NCBI RefSeq assembly: GCF_014725735.1
Contig: NZ_CP061368.1
Location: 449,225-513,224 of the forward strand
Reading direction: 5' to 3'
DNA from: Wenzhouxiangella sp. AB-CW3
GTDB taxonomy: Bacteria; Pseudomonadota; Gammaproteobacteria; Xanthomonadales; Wenzhouxiangellaceae
DNA: 64,000 nucleotides
The translations under genes were made by a program, and so were the position numbers. The notes below the pieces were generated by a model, which saw nothing but the letters and a program-made list of their open reading frames with translations, ran no database searches and had not been told where the DNA came from. This document shows, piece by piece, positions 36,423 through 49,310 of the stretch (position 1 is its first letter; each line of letters starts with the position of its first letter).

Positions 36423-37291
36423 CGACCGCCCGCCAGTCCACATCGGGCCCCGACACGCTGACCATGGCCATTGCTCTGGCCCTGGCGTTGCATGCCGCGG
36501 TCATCGGGCTGGTTCACTTCGATGTGTTCGACGCACGCCCCGACAGCGTGCCGACCAGCCTGGATGTCATTCTGGTGGACTGGGCCACGGACGAAGCGCC
36601 GGACGAGGCAGACTTTCTGGCCCAGGCTACGCAGCGCGGCGGCGGTGAGGCGCCCGAGATCGACCGGCCTGCCGAACCGCTGCCATTCAGCGCCGACGAG
36701 CCTGAACAGGCCGTGGAACAGGAAGCGGTGGAAAGCACGCCGGAGGATGAGCCCGATTCGCTTCCGGAGGTGGCCCAGGTCGAGGTGCCGGAAGAGACGG
36801 TCGCGCCGGTCGAGGAAATAGAGTTCGAGGATGTCCAGCGGGTCGATGCCACGCGCCTGGTCGAGGCTTCACGCGCGATGGCGCGGTCCACGCCGGACCG
36901 GTTTGCCGAGGCGCGCGATTTCGCCGAAAGGCCGCGGCGCAAGTTCATCTCTGCCAATACCCAGGAGCATCTTTACGCCGGCTACATGCGTTCCTGGGTG
37001 GCCAAGGTCGAACGGATCGGCAATATGAACTATCCTGAGCAGGCGCGTCGGCACAACCTGTCGGGCAGCCTGGTGCTGAGTGTCGACGTGCTGCATGACG
37101 GCAGCGTCGAGCAGATTCGGGTGCTGCGCAGTTCCGGCCATGATGTGCTCGACGAAGCAGCGGTGCGCATCGTGCGTCTGTCGGCACCTTTTGCGCCCTT
37201 GCCCGAAGCGATTCGTCAGGAAGTCGATGTGCTGACCATTACGCGGACCTGGCAGTTCTCGCCGGCCGGTCGCCTGCATGGCGGGCGCTGA
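36419..37291 (+). CDS. TonB family energy transducer (TonB3-like)
   Basis: A 290-residue protein with an N-terminal membrane anchor (about residues 14-37, TMAIALALALHAAVIGLVHF), a Glu/Pro/Asp-rich periplasmic spacer (about 55-135), and a C-terminal TonB domain with YPEQARRHNLSGSLVLSVDV and VRILRSSGHDVLDEAAVRIV-like pattern. The position after gshB equals that of Pseudomonas tonB3, which is tied to twitching motility and pilus assembly, so a role with the neighbouring pil/chp genes is likely. No exbB or exbD is beside it. Confidence 0.88.
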   Translation: MTTARQSTSGPDTLTMAIALALALHAAVIGLVHFDVFDARPDSVPTSLDVILVDWATDEAPDEADFLAQATQRGGGEAPEIDRPAEPLPFSADEPEQAVEQEAVESTPEDEPDSLPEVAQVEVPEETVAPVEEIEFEDVQRVDATRLVEASRAMARSTPDRFAEARDFAERPRRKFISANTQEHLYAGYMRSWVAKVERIGNMNYPEQARRHNLSGSLVLSVDVLHDGSVEQIRVLRSSGHDVLDEAAVRIVRLSAPFAPLPEAIRQEVDVLTITRTWQFSPAGRLHGGR

Positions 37292-37341
37292 CCGCCTTCG
37301 CGCCGCCGCTGTGGTCACGCCTTGCTTGGTACAATAAGGCC

Positions 37342-37896
37342 GTGAGCTATCTTGAACAGCAATTCCTGATCGCGATGCCGGGGCTGGAAGATCCCAACTT
37401 CAACCACGGTGTCACCCTTTTGTGTCAGCACAATGAAGAGGGCGCCCTGGGCATCACGGTCAACCGGCTTTCGGAGTTCCTGCTCGAGGATGTCTTCGAG
37501 CAGCTCGATATTCCCTGCGAGGATCCGGCCCTGGGCGCCATTCCCGTCTACAGCGGCGGGCCGGTGCATCCGGAACGGGGTTTTGTCCTGCACACGGCGG
37601 ATCGCCAGTGGGAGAATACCGTCTCGGTAGGATCGGGCATTCTGGTCACGACTTCGAGAGATGTGCTTGAGTCCATTGCCCGAGGAGAGGGGCCTGAAAA
37701 ATTCCTCGTGGCCCTGGGGTATGCCGGCTGGGGGTCCGGGCAACTGGAAGACGAAATGCGCGACAATGCCTGGCTCAACGTCATGGCCAGCGCCGATATT
37801 CTGTTCGATCACCCGCCTGATGATCGTTGGGAGCAGGCCGTGGCCAGTCTGGGCATCGACATCGCCAACTTGCAACCGGTTGGCGGGCATGCCTGA
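37342..37896 (+). CDS. yqgE: YqgE/AlgH family protein
   Basis: A 184-residue cytoplasmic protein. The YqgE signatures are LEQQFLIAMPGLEDPNFNHGVTLLCQHNEEGALG and YSGGPVHPERGFVLH, and the C-terminal GYAGWGSGQLEDEMRDNAWL. The function is not established; it is nearly always found beside ruvX. It starts with GTG at 37342, with AAGGCC just before it. Its last 8 bp overlap ruvX. Confidence 0.95.
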   Translation: MSYLEQQFLIAMPGLEDPNFNHGVTLLCQHNEEGALGITVNRLSEFLLEDVFEQLDIPCEDPALGAIPVYSGGPVHPERGFVLHTADRQWENTVSVGSGILVTTSRDVLESIARGEGPEKFLVALGYAGWGSGQLEDEMRDNAWLNVMASADILFDHPPDDRWEQAVASLGIDIANLQPVGGHA

Positions 37897-38329
37897 ACGC
37901 GCATCGGGGGCGCTGATCGGCATTGATTTTGGAACCCGCAAGGTGGGTGTGGCGCTGGGCCACAGCCTGACCGGCTCGGCGCGTCCCCTGGAGCCGGTGC
38001 GCTATACGGATCAATCGGCACTGCTGGCCGGCATAGAAGCGGTGTTGAATCGCTGGCGCCCCGAGTGCGTGGTGATCGGGCTCCCGCTGACCGGTGAGGG
38101 GGGCGAAAGTGACATGACCCGGAAGGTGCGCGACTTCGCCGCCGACCTGGCCGAACGACAGCCCGGCCTGCAAATCGAGTTTCACGACGAACGAATGACC
38201 TCGCTGGCTGCGGCCGATGCCTTTGCCGGCCGGCGCAAGGAAGGCCGTGCGCGCAAGCGCGATGCCCGCCTGCTAGACAGCATGGCCGCAGCCTTGATCC
38301 TGGAGTCCTGGATGGCCGAACATGCATGA
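37889..38329 (+). CDS. ruvX: Putative pre-16S rRNA nuclease YqgF (RuvX)
   Basis: A 146-residue RNase H-fold nuclease involved in 16S rRNA 5' end maturation. Motifs are IGIDFGTRKVGVALG with the first catalytic Asp, VVIGLPLTGEGGES, and the C-terminal FHDERMTSLAA plus LDSMAAALILESWM. The ATG at 37889 overlaps the yqgE stop by 8 bp, and the 3' end overlaps pyrB by 8 bp, so translation is coupled along the run. Confidence 0.96.
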   Translation: MPERASGALIGIDFGTRKVGVALGHSLTGSARPLEPVRYTDQSALLAGIEAVLNRWRPECVVIGLPLTGEGGESDMTRKVRDFAADLAERQPGLQIEFHDERMTSLAAADAFAGRRKEGRARKRDARLLDSMAAALILESWMAEHA

Positions 38330-39242
38330 CCAAACCCGTCACCTGCTCGATATCGACCGCTTGACAGACCAGGATATCGAGGTCCTGATCGACCGTGCCT
38401 GTGCCCTGGCTGCCGGTGCCGGTGCCAAACGCCTGAAGGGCAGCGTGGCCCATCTGTTCTTCGAGCCCAGCACACGCACGCGTGTCTCTTTCGAGCTGGC
38501 CGCTGGCCGGGTCGGGTTGCAGCCGGTCAATGTCGAGATGGCGCAAGCCTCGACTACCAAGGGCGAAAGCCTGGAGGATACGGTGGCCACGCTGGCCGCC
38601 ATGGGCGTGAACTGCATGGTGTTGCGCCATGCCGAGGCGGGCTTGCATGCACGGCTGGCCGCGACATTGCCGTCGGGCGTGCATTTGGTCAACGCCGGCG
38701 AGGGCAGCCGCGCCCATCCCACCCAGGCACTGCTCGATGCCGCCACGCTCCGGGCACGTGGAGTCGACCTGAAAGGTCTCAGGCTGGCCATCGTCGGTGA
38801 TCTGCGCCATTCGCGTGTGGTCGCATCCGGCCTGCGGCTGTGGCCGCGCCTGGGTGTCGACGATATCCGCCTGGCCGGCCCTGCAGATCTTCTTCCCGAT
38901 GCGGACAGCGCACCCGACATCATTCATTGCGCCAGCCTGGCAGAGGCGGTGCGTGGTGCCGACGTCATCATGATGCTGCGCATACAACATGAGCGTATGG
39001 ACCAGTCCGGGTGGCCGGATCCTTCCGCCTACCACGCCGAATGGGGGCTGAGAACCGAACATCTCGACCTGGCGGCAAGGAATTGTGTCGTCATGCATCC
39101 GGGCCCGATCAACCGCGGTGTCGAGATCGCCGCCGAAGTCGCCGACGGCAACCGCTCACTGATCCTCGATCAGGTACGCATGGGCGTGTTCATGCGCATG
39201 GCGGTTTTCGAGTGGCTGTTTGGGGCGCTGCGCGCCGGATAG
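38322..39242 (+). CDS. pyrB: Aspartate carbamoyltransferase, catalytic chain
   Basis: Second step of pyrimidine synthesis. The 306-residue product has the carbamoyl-phosphate motif FEPSTRTRVSFELA, the HPTQALLDA motif and the C-terminal HPGPINRGVEI. There is no pyrI, as in Pseudomonas-type class A enzymes, but the dihydroorotase-like pyrC' gene that normally follows is also absent here. The next bases are a heptamer-type repeat and thiS. Confidence 0.97.
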   Translation: MHDQTRHLLDIDRLTDQDIEVLIDRACALAAGAGAKRLKGSVAHLFFEPSTRTRVSFELAAGRVGLQPVNVEMAQASTTKGESLEDTVATLAAMGVNCMVLRHAEAGLHARLAATLPSGVHLVNAGEGSRAHPTQALLDAATLRARGVDLKGLRLAIVGDLRHSRVVASGLRLWPRLGVDDIRLAGPADLLPDADSAPDIIHCASLAEAVRGADVIMMLRIQHERMDQSGWPDPSAYHAEWGLRTEHLDLAARNCVVMHPGPINRGVEIAAEVADGNRSLILDQVRMGVFMRMAVFEWLFGALRAG

Positions 39243-39250
39243 ACGAAGCA

Positions 39251-39330
39251 CGGAAAGCGGGAGACGGGAGACGGTAGGGCGTGCGCGCATTGCCGTCTTC
39301 CGTCTTCCCTCTTCCCCTCTTTCCCTCTCC
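39251..39330. repeat. Heptanucleotide-type opposed arrays between pyrB and thiS
   Basis: Two GGGAGAC units (39259-39272) followed by GGTAGGG, then 21 bases, then CGTCTTC CGTCTTC CCTCTTC (39294-39314) and CT-rich continuation. The right side is the complement of a GA-rich heptamer (GAAGACG), so the arms can pair. The spacing of seven bases is shared with the arrays at 25851, 47090 and 53711, although the unit differs. Confidence 0.65.
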
Positions 39331-39351
39331 CCATTTCCTTACAATACCCCC

Positions 39352-39552
39352 ATGAACATCCAAATCAACGGACAGCCCCGCGAAACGGCTGACAACCTGA
39401 CCGTGGCCGCGTTGCTCGAGGAGCTGGGCTACGGCGAAAAGCGTGTGGCGGTCGAGCGCAACGGGGAGTTGGTGCCCAAGAGCCGGCATGGCGAGGAGTT
39501 GCTGGCCGACGGGGATCACATTGAAATCGTTCAGGCCATTGGCGGAGGCTGA
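39352..39552 (+). CDS. thiS: Sulfur carrier protein ThiS
   Basis: A 66-residue ubiquitin-like sulfur carrier for the thiazole half of thiamine. It starts MNIQINGQPRETADNLTVAALLEELG and ends with the required C-terminal Gly-Gly (IVQAIGGG), which is adenylated and thiocarboxylated. It lies 7 bp before thiG. No THI-box riboswitch is visible in the short leader. Confidence 0.96.
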   Translation: MNIQINGQPRETADNLTVAALLEELGYGEKRVAVERNGELVPKSRHGEELLADGDHIEIVQAIGGG

Positions 39553-39559
39553 GTAAGCA

Positions 39560-40354
39560 ATGACGGAAGTGAAGCAGGACCGACCGCTGGTGATTGCGGG
39601 CCGGGAGTATCGTTCGCGCCTTCTCACCGGGACCGGCAAGTACGCCGATCTCGAACAGACGCGTGCGGCCACAGAGGCGGCCGGGGCCGAGATCGTCACC
39701 GTGGCGATCCGCAGAAGCAATATCGGGCAGGACCCCGATGAGCCCAATCTGCTCGATGTACTGCCACCGGATCAGTACACCATCCTGCCCAACACCGCCG
39801 GCTGCTTCAATGCCGACGATGCCGTGCGTACTTGCCGGCTGGCGCGTGAGCTGCTCGATGATCACACACTGGTCAAGCTGGAGGTGCTGGGCGACGAACG
39901 CACCCTGTTTCCGGATGTGGTCGAAACCATCCGGGCGGCCGAAACCCTGATCGACGAGGGTTTCGAGGTCATGGTCTACACCAATGACGACCCGATTCTG
40001 GCACGTCGCTTCGAGGACATGGGCTGTGTCGCGGTCATGCCGCTGGCCGCGCCCATCGGTTCGGGCCTGGGCATACAGAACCACTGGAATATTCTCGAGA
40101 TCGTGGAGAACGCCGGCGTTCCGATCCTGGTGGATGCCGGCGTGGGCACGGCTTCGGATGCGGCCATCGCCATGGAGCTGGGTTGTGATGGCGTCTTGAT
40201 GAATACCGCCATCGCCGGCGCGACTGATCCGGTACGCATGGCGCGCGCCATGAAACTGGCCATCGAGGCCGGGCGAGAGGCTTATATTGCCGGGCGCATA
40301 CCCAAGAAGCGCTTTGCCTCGGCCTCTTCGCCGATTGAGGGGACGTTTTTCTAG
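39560..40354 (+). CDS. thiG: Thiazole synthase
   Basis: Makes the thiamine thiazole from deoxyxylulose 5-phosphate, dehydroglycine and ThiS-thiocarboxylate. The 264-residue barrel enzyme has [30 protein letters not shown], the Schiff-base lysine in [16 protein letters not shown] and [14 protein letters not shown] [19 protein letters not shown]. It is paired with thiS; trmB follows on the same strand. Confidence 0.98.
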   Translation: MTEVKQDRPLVIAGREYRSRLLTGTGKYADLEQTRAATEAAGAEIVTVAIRRSNIGQDPDEPNLLDVLPPDQYTILPNTAGCFNADDAVRTCRLARELLDDHTLVKLEVLGDERTLFPDVVETIRAAETLIDEGFEVMVYTNDDPILARRFEDMGCVAVMPLAAPIGSGLGIQNHWNILEIVENAGVPILVDAGVGTASDAAIAMELGCDGVLMNTAIAGATDPVRMARAMKLAIEAGREAYIAGRIPKKRFASASSPIEGTFF

Positions 40355-40389
40355 GGTGAGTCACGGGCCGCGGGCGGAGTGATCTTGTC

Positions 40390-41073
40390 GTGAATGAGTC
40401 GCAACACAGGCGCAGGGTGCGCAGTTTCGTGCGCCGGCCCGGGCGATTGACGCCGGGTCAGCAGCGTGCGTTGGAAGAGTTGCTGCCGAGCCATGGCATC
40501 GAACCCGACTGCGCGGATCTGCGCGCCGCTTTCGAACGCGATGCGCCGCTGGTCGTCGAGATCGGATTCGGCAATGGTCAGGCGCTGGCCTGGATGGCAG
40601 CCAATGAGCCGGACAAGAACTTCGTCGGGATCGAGGTGCACGAGCCCGGTGTCGGGCGCTTGTTGCGCAGTGTCGAATCGAAAGGGCTGGGCAACGTGCG
40701 TGTGGCCATGCGCGATGCCGTGGAGGTGTTGCGCGAACAGTGCCTGCCGGAATCGCTGGACGAGGTGCGGATCTACTTCCCGGACCCCTGGCCCAAGAAA
40801 CGCCACCACAAGCGCCGCCTGATCCAGCCGCCGTTTCTTGAGTTGCTGGCCTCGCGCATGGTCGACGGCGGCATCCTGCATCTGGCCACCGACTGGGCGC
40901 CGTATGCCGAGTGGATGGTGGAAGCACTATCGGCCGTTCCGGTATTCCGGCTGGAAGGGGAACCTTTCGGCCAGCGACCGTCCTGGCGACCAAGTACGCA
41001 CTTCGAGCAACGCGGCCAGCGCAAGGGGCACGAGATCTTCGATATTGTGTGTCGTCTGACGTCCGACGCCTGA
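40390..41073 (+). CDS. trmB: tRNA (guanine-N7)-methyltransferase
   Basis: Methylates G46 in the variable loop of tRNAs. The 227-residue SAM enzyme has VRSFVRRPGRLTPGQQRALE at the N-terminus, the SAM loop VVEIGFGNGQALAWMA, VRIYFPDPWPKKRHHKRRL as the catalytic stretch, and HLATDWAPYAEWM. It starts with GTG at 40390, with CGGAG upstream. The thiG-trmB order is common in Gammaproteobacteria. It converges with ispA. Confidence 0.97.
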   Translation: MNESQHRRRVRSFVRRPGRLTPGQQRALEELLPSHGIEPDCADLRAAFERDAPLVVEIGFGNGQALAWMAANEPDKNFVGIEVHEPGVGRLLRSVESKGLGNVRVAMRDAVEVLREQCLPESLDEVRIYFPDPWPKKRHHKRRLIQPPFLELLASRMVDGGILHLATDWAPYAEWMVEALSAVPVFRLEGEPFGQRPSWRPSTHFEQRGQRKGHEIFDIVCRLTSDA

Positions 41074-41088
41074 CGCCTCACCCGCAGC

Positions 41089-42015
41089 TCAAAACTCCCG
41101 ATTCACCATGCGTGTGGCCAGCCAGGCCAGGCTATCGGTGTTGTGACCCAGCCGGTCTAAGCAGGATCGCGCCTCGTCGACCAATTCATCAATGCGTTGA
41201 TTGGCCGCCTCCACGCTTCTCAGTGCCGGCCAGGTGGGCTTGTTTCGGGCCTGGTCAGCCCCCTGGGGTTTGCCGATGACTTCTGTCTTGCCCTCGACAT
41301 CGAGCACATCATCGCGAATCTGGAATGCCAGCCCGATGCAGTCGCCGAACCGCGCCAGGGTGCGGCCGTCGGTCTGTTCCAGTTCGGGGCGAAGCGCGCA
41401 CGGCATGGTCACGGCGGCCCGGATCAGTGCACCGGTTTTCTGGCAATACATGGCTTCCAGTTCGGCAATGCCGGGCTGCTTCCCCTCGTAGGACAGGTCC
41501 AGCGCCTGGCCGCCGGCCATGCCATCAACGCCACAGGCCCGCGACAGGATGGCGATCATTCGCCCCCGCGCCGCTTCTGCCCGGTCGAGTGCGGGATGTT
41601 CACCCAGTATCTGGAAAGCCAGGGCCTGTAGTGCGTCACCGGTCAGGATGGCTGTGGCTTCATCGTATGCCAGGTGCAGGGTGGGTCGGCCCCGCCGCAG
41701 GTCATCGTCATCCATGGCCGGCAGGTCGTCGTGGACCAGCGAATAACAGTGAATGAGCTCGACAGCGCTGGCCGGCGCATCCAGCAGCTCCGGCGAAATG
41801 TCCAGCGCCCGGCCGGCGGCGTGGACCAGCAGGGGGCGAAGTCGCTTGCCGCCATTGAAAACGGCGTATTGCAGCGCCTGGTGCAGGCGAGTGGCTTTGC
41901 ACTCATGGCACTTGAGGTGTTGCTCCAGTACCGAATTCACCCGCGCGACGATGGCGTCGGGCTGGTGCCGTGAGCGGCCCGGGCTGTCCCCCGGACCGTT
42001 CCTGTCGGCACTCAT
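41089..42015 (-). CDS. ispA: Farnesyl diphosphate synthase (polyprenyl synthetase)
   Basis: Condenses isopentenyl diphosphate with dimethylallyl and geranyl diphosphate to C15. The 308-residue product contains the first aspartate-rich motif DDLPAMDDDDLRRG and the second DDVLDVEG, the GGKRLRP substrate block and YCQKTGALI. The ATG at 42015 (MSADRNGPGDS) lies 1 bp from the bamD stop; the longer frame to 42147 lies within bamD. No xseB or dxs is adjacent, unlike the usual order. Confidence 0.92.
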   Translation of the reverse strand: MSADRNGPGDSPGRSRHQPDAIVARVNSVLEQHLKCHECKATRLHQALQYAVFNGGKRLRPLLVHAAGRALDISPELLDAPASAVELIHCYSLVHDDLPAMDDDDLRRGRPTLHLAYDEATAILTGDALQALAFQILGEHPALDRAEAARGRMIAILSRACGVDGMAGGQALDLSYEGKQPGIAELEAMYCQKTGALIRAAVTMPCALRPELEQTDGRTLARFGDCIGLAFQIRDDVLDVEGKTEVIGKPQGADQARNKPTWPALRSVEAANQRIDELVDEARSCLDRLGHNTDSLAWLATRMVNREF

Positions 42016-42016
42016 T

Positions 42017-42838
42017 TCAGTCGAAGGGCCAGATTCGTCGCCACATGCTTTCGTGTTCTTCGTCGATATCGACATCGCCGTAGTTGTGTTCCAGTGTTCG
42101 GCGGGTGTCGGCGGCCAGCTCGGGCAGATCGAGCCGGTTGTAGGCACGCGCCATCAGGTCCAGTGCATTGATGTTGGCCGGCGCCTGCGGGTAGTTTTCG
42201 ATGACGTACTTGGCACGGTTGAGCGCGGCAATATACGCACCGCGCCGGAAATAATACTCGCCGACGACGATGTCATGTTCGGCCATCACGTTTCTCAGAA
42301 AGACCATGCGCTGGCGGGCGTCGGCCACGTACCGGCTCTGCGGGTGGCGTCGGACCAGTTCCTGGAACATCGAAAATGCTTCCTGGGCACTGGTCTGGTC
42401 GCGGTCCACCACCTGGCCGGGGAATACCCGTCGCAAAAAGCCCATGGTTTCGTCGTAGTGCACCAGTCCCTGGAGATACCACGCATAATCAACGTTGGGG
42501 TGTGTCGGGTAGGTGCGAATGAAACGGTTGAGCGTGGCGATCGCATGTTCGGGCTCGCGGGCACGGTACAAGGCATAGGCCATGTCGAGCTGGGCCTGTT
42601 CGGCATGTCGACCAAAGGGGTAGCGTGTGGTCAGTTGCCGGTAATGCTGGATGGCCCGGGTGTAGTTGCGCCTTTGCAGCAATTCGTGGGCTTCCTCATA
42701 CATCTGCTCGGGGCCGCGGTCGTCGTCGCGCGTGTCGCGGGCACAGCCGGCCAGGGCCACCGTGGCCACGATCAGGGCCAAAATGACCAGGCGAATCGAA
42801 GGGGTCTTGACGGGTTGATTCTGCATAATAGGGCGCAT
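42017..42838 (-). CDS. bamD: Outer membrane protein assembly lipoprotein BamD
   Basis: Essential lipoprotein of the BAM complex that inserts beta-barrels into the outer membrane. The 273-residue product has a signal peptide with lipobox VALAGC (C32 is the lipidated cysteine), followed by TPR-type repeats (YEEAHELLQRRNYTRAIQHY, QAQLDMAYALYRAREPEHAI, DYAWYLQGLVHYDE). An in-frame ATG four codons later is an alternative start. It is divergent from rluD, the usual bamD/rluD arrangement. Confidence 0.96.
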   Translation of the reverse strand: MRPIMQNQPVKTPSIRLVILALIVATVALAGCARDTRDDDRGPEQMYEEAHELLQRRNYTRAIQHYRQLTTRYPFGRHAEQAQLDMAYALYRAREPEHAIATLNRFIRTYPTHPNVDYAWYLQGLVHYDETMGFLRRVFPGQVVDRDQTSAQEAFSMFQELVRRHPQSRYVADARQRMVFLRNVMAEHDIVVGEYYFRRGAYIAALNRAKYVIENYPQAPANINALDLMARAYNRLDLPELAADTRRTLEHNYGDVDIDEEHESMWRRIWPFD

Positions 42839-42907
42839 GATACGGGATGCCGGAGGGCGCGTGGGCGCAAATCATGCCAGTTGGACCGATAAGCGGACGT
42901 TAAGGCC

Positions 42908-43856
42908 ATGACCGAACAAGCCGAACGAATCGAGAGACGGGTCGTCATGACGCCAGAGGTTGCCGGGCAGCGACTGGACCAGGCGCTGGCCGGGTTGTGG
43001 TCGGATTTTTCCCGCAGTCGACTGGCCGGCTGGATCAAGTCGGGCGAGATTCGCGTCGATGGCCGGCAGGTCAAGCCGCGCCATGCCCTGGTCGGCCACG
43101 AAGTCGTGAGCCTGTCGGCCGAACTGGTGCCGCATGCCGAGATCGCGGCCGAGGAGATCGAGCTGGATATTCTCATTGACGACCCGGAGTTCCTGGTTGT
43201 CAACAAGCCGGCCGGGCTGGTGGTGCATCCCGGTTCGGGCAATGCCGATGGCACCCTGGTCAATGCGTTGCTGCATTTCGATCCGGCCCTGGCGCCATTG
43301 CCCCGCGCCGGTCTCGTGCACCGGCTCGACAAAGACACCAGCGGTTGCCTGGTGGTTGCCCGCACCAGCGGAGCGCACAAGTACCTGGTTGCTGCACTGA
43401 AAAAGCGCAGTATCAAACGACGCTACCAGGCGCTGGTCTGGGGCCACATGGTCGCGGGGGGGGCGGTCGACCAGCCCCTGGGCCGCCATCCGGTCGACCG
43501 GCGCCGGCAGGTGGTGCGCCATGATGGCCGCCGTGCACTTACGCATTATCGCGTCGCCCGTCGGCTGGCGGGCGGCACACTGCTGGATGTCGAGCTCGAG
43601 ACCGGCCGTACCCACCAGATTCGCGTGCACATGGCGCATATTCAGCACCCCATCGTGGGCGATCCGATGTATGGCCGGCGCGGTGCGCCTGCGGGGCTGA
43701 ATGAAGCGCAGCGCAAGGCGTGGCGTGAATTTTCGCGCCAGGCCCTGCATGCCTGCGCCATTGCCTTTGAGCATCCGGCCAGCGGAGAGACCGTGCATGC
43801 CAGCGCGCCACTGCCGGCCGACATGCAGGCCCTTGTCGACTTGCTGGAGTCTTCGG

Positions 43857-43876
<20 letters not shown>
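42908..43876 (+). CDS. rluD: 23S rRNA pseudouridine synthase RluD
   Basis: Makes pseudouridines 1911, 1915 and 1917 in helix 69 of 23S rRNA. The 322-residue product has an N-terminal S4 domain (QRLDQALAGLWSDFSRSRLAGWIKSGEIRVDG), the catalytic D141 in HRLDKDTSGCLVVART, and the C-terminal GRTHQIRVHMAHI. TAAGG precedes the ATG. The last 20 bp overlap pgeF. The bamD-rluD-pgeF block is conserved. Confidence 0.97.
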
Positions 43877-47082
<3,206 letters not shown>

Positions 47083-47089
47083 CGATGCG

Positions 47090-48478
<1,389 letters not shown>

Positions 48479-48516
48479 AGCAATTTGAGATCGGATCAGG
48501 TGCCCGCGCGCACTGA

Positions 48517-48936
48517 TCAGCTCGGGTCCTCGTCCAGTTTTTCCAGAATCGCCGTGACAATGTCGTTCATTGTCAGTATGCCCTTGAGTTCATTGTCGGA
48601 GGTCACGAGCAGTCGCTTGATGTCGAATTGAAGCATCAGAGTGACGGCGTGACGTACCTCCAGTGATTCAGGGACGCTCAGGGCCGGCTTGGTGGCGATG
48701 TCGTAGACATTGAGCAGGTCGATATCGCCTTCCTCGGCAATGATGGTTCTCAGCAGCGTGGTGTAGGTCAGAATGCCCCAGGCGTCGCCGCCGGAGCGTT
48801 TCTCGACCACCAGCGACTTGACGCGATGCTTGCGCATCATCTTCATGGCTTCGCGCAGGTTGGCCATGGGGCCGATGGTGATGACGTCGCTGATCATCAG
48901 TTCATTGACCAGCCGGCGGGAGTCTTCATTGCTCAT
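48517..48936 (-). CDS. Two-CBS-domain protein
   Basis: A 139-residue protein consisting of two CBS motifs (LMISDVITIGPMANLREAMKMM and YDIATKPALSVPESLEVRHAV), which usually bind adenosine nucleotides. It is the third gene of a minus-strand group after DUF1538 and a P-II-like gene. It probably senses adenylate state and modulates the membrane protein, by analogy with CBS-regulated transporters. The C-terminus is acidic. Confidence 0.85.
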   Translation of the reverse strand: MSNEDSRRLVNELMISDVITIGPMANLREAMKMMRKHRVKSLVVEKRSGGDAWGILTYTTLLRTIIAEEGDIDLLNVYDIATKPALSVPESLEVRHAVTLMLQFDIKRLLVTSDNELKGILTMNDIVTAILEKLDEDPS

Positions 48937-48962
48937 GGTTGAAAGCCTCTGATTGAAAGAAT

Positions 48963-49310
48963 TTACAGTTCGTCTTCCAGCTTCTGAGTAAACTGTTCCA
49001 CCTCGCGGGTATCGATGCCGCCCAGATGTTCAAGGGGTATGGTAAAGGCAATGCCGCGGTCATCGTTGTCCAGATCCAGTTCCTTCGTCAGACACTTGAG
49101 CACCCTTACCGAGAGTTTCTTCTCGAGCACGAACATCACAACCGACTGTGCACCCTCGTAGGTGAGGCCGAAAAATGTCTTTTTCGAGTCGGCGGTCAGG
49201 CCGCGGGCATTGAGAATGGTGGCGGCACCGGCGCCGCTTTCGCGGGCGATGTCGATGGCCTTGTCTTCCATTTCCTCGGCAAGAATGGCGACCAGTACGG
49301 AGAATTTCAT
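48963..49310 (-). CDS. P-II-like (GlnB-fold) signalling protein
   Basis: A 115-residue protein with the beta-alpha-beta pattern of P-II proteins: KFSVLVAILAEEMEDKAIDIARESGAGAATILNARG, then FGLTYEGAQSVVMFVLEKK and the RVLKCLTKELDLDND stretch. It does not show the uridylylation-type T-loop tyrosine of GlnB. It starts 4 bp inside the end of the DUF1538 gene (overlap), so it is co-translated with a membrane protein, as in P-II/AmtB and P-II-like/SbtA pairs. The ligand is unknown. Confidence 0.72.
   Translation of the reverse strand: MKFSVLVAILAEEMEDKAIDIARESGAGAATILNARGLTADSKKTFFGLTYEGAQSVVMFVLEKKLSVRVLKCLTKELDLDNDDRGIAFTIPLEHLGGIDTREVEQFTQKLEDEL

Noticed and set aside
39243..39351. TPP riboswitch before thiS
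   Set aside because: No THI-box core (CTGAGA and the ACCTGA-type helix) is visible; the leader holds only the heptamer-type repeat.
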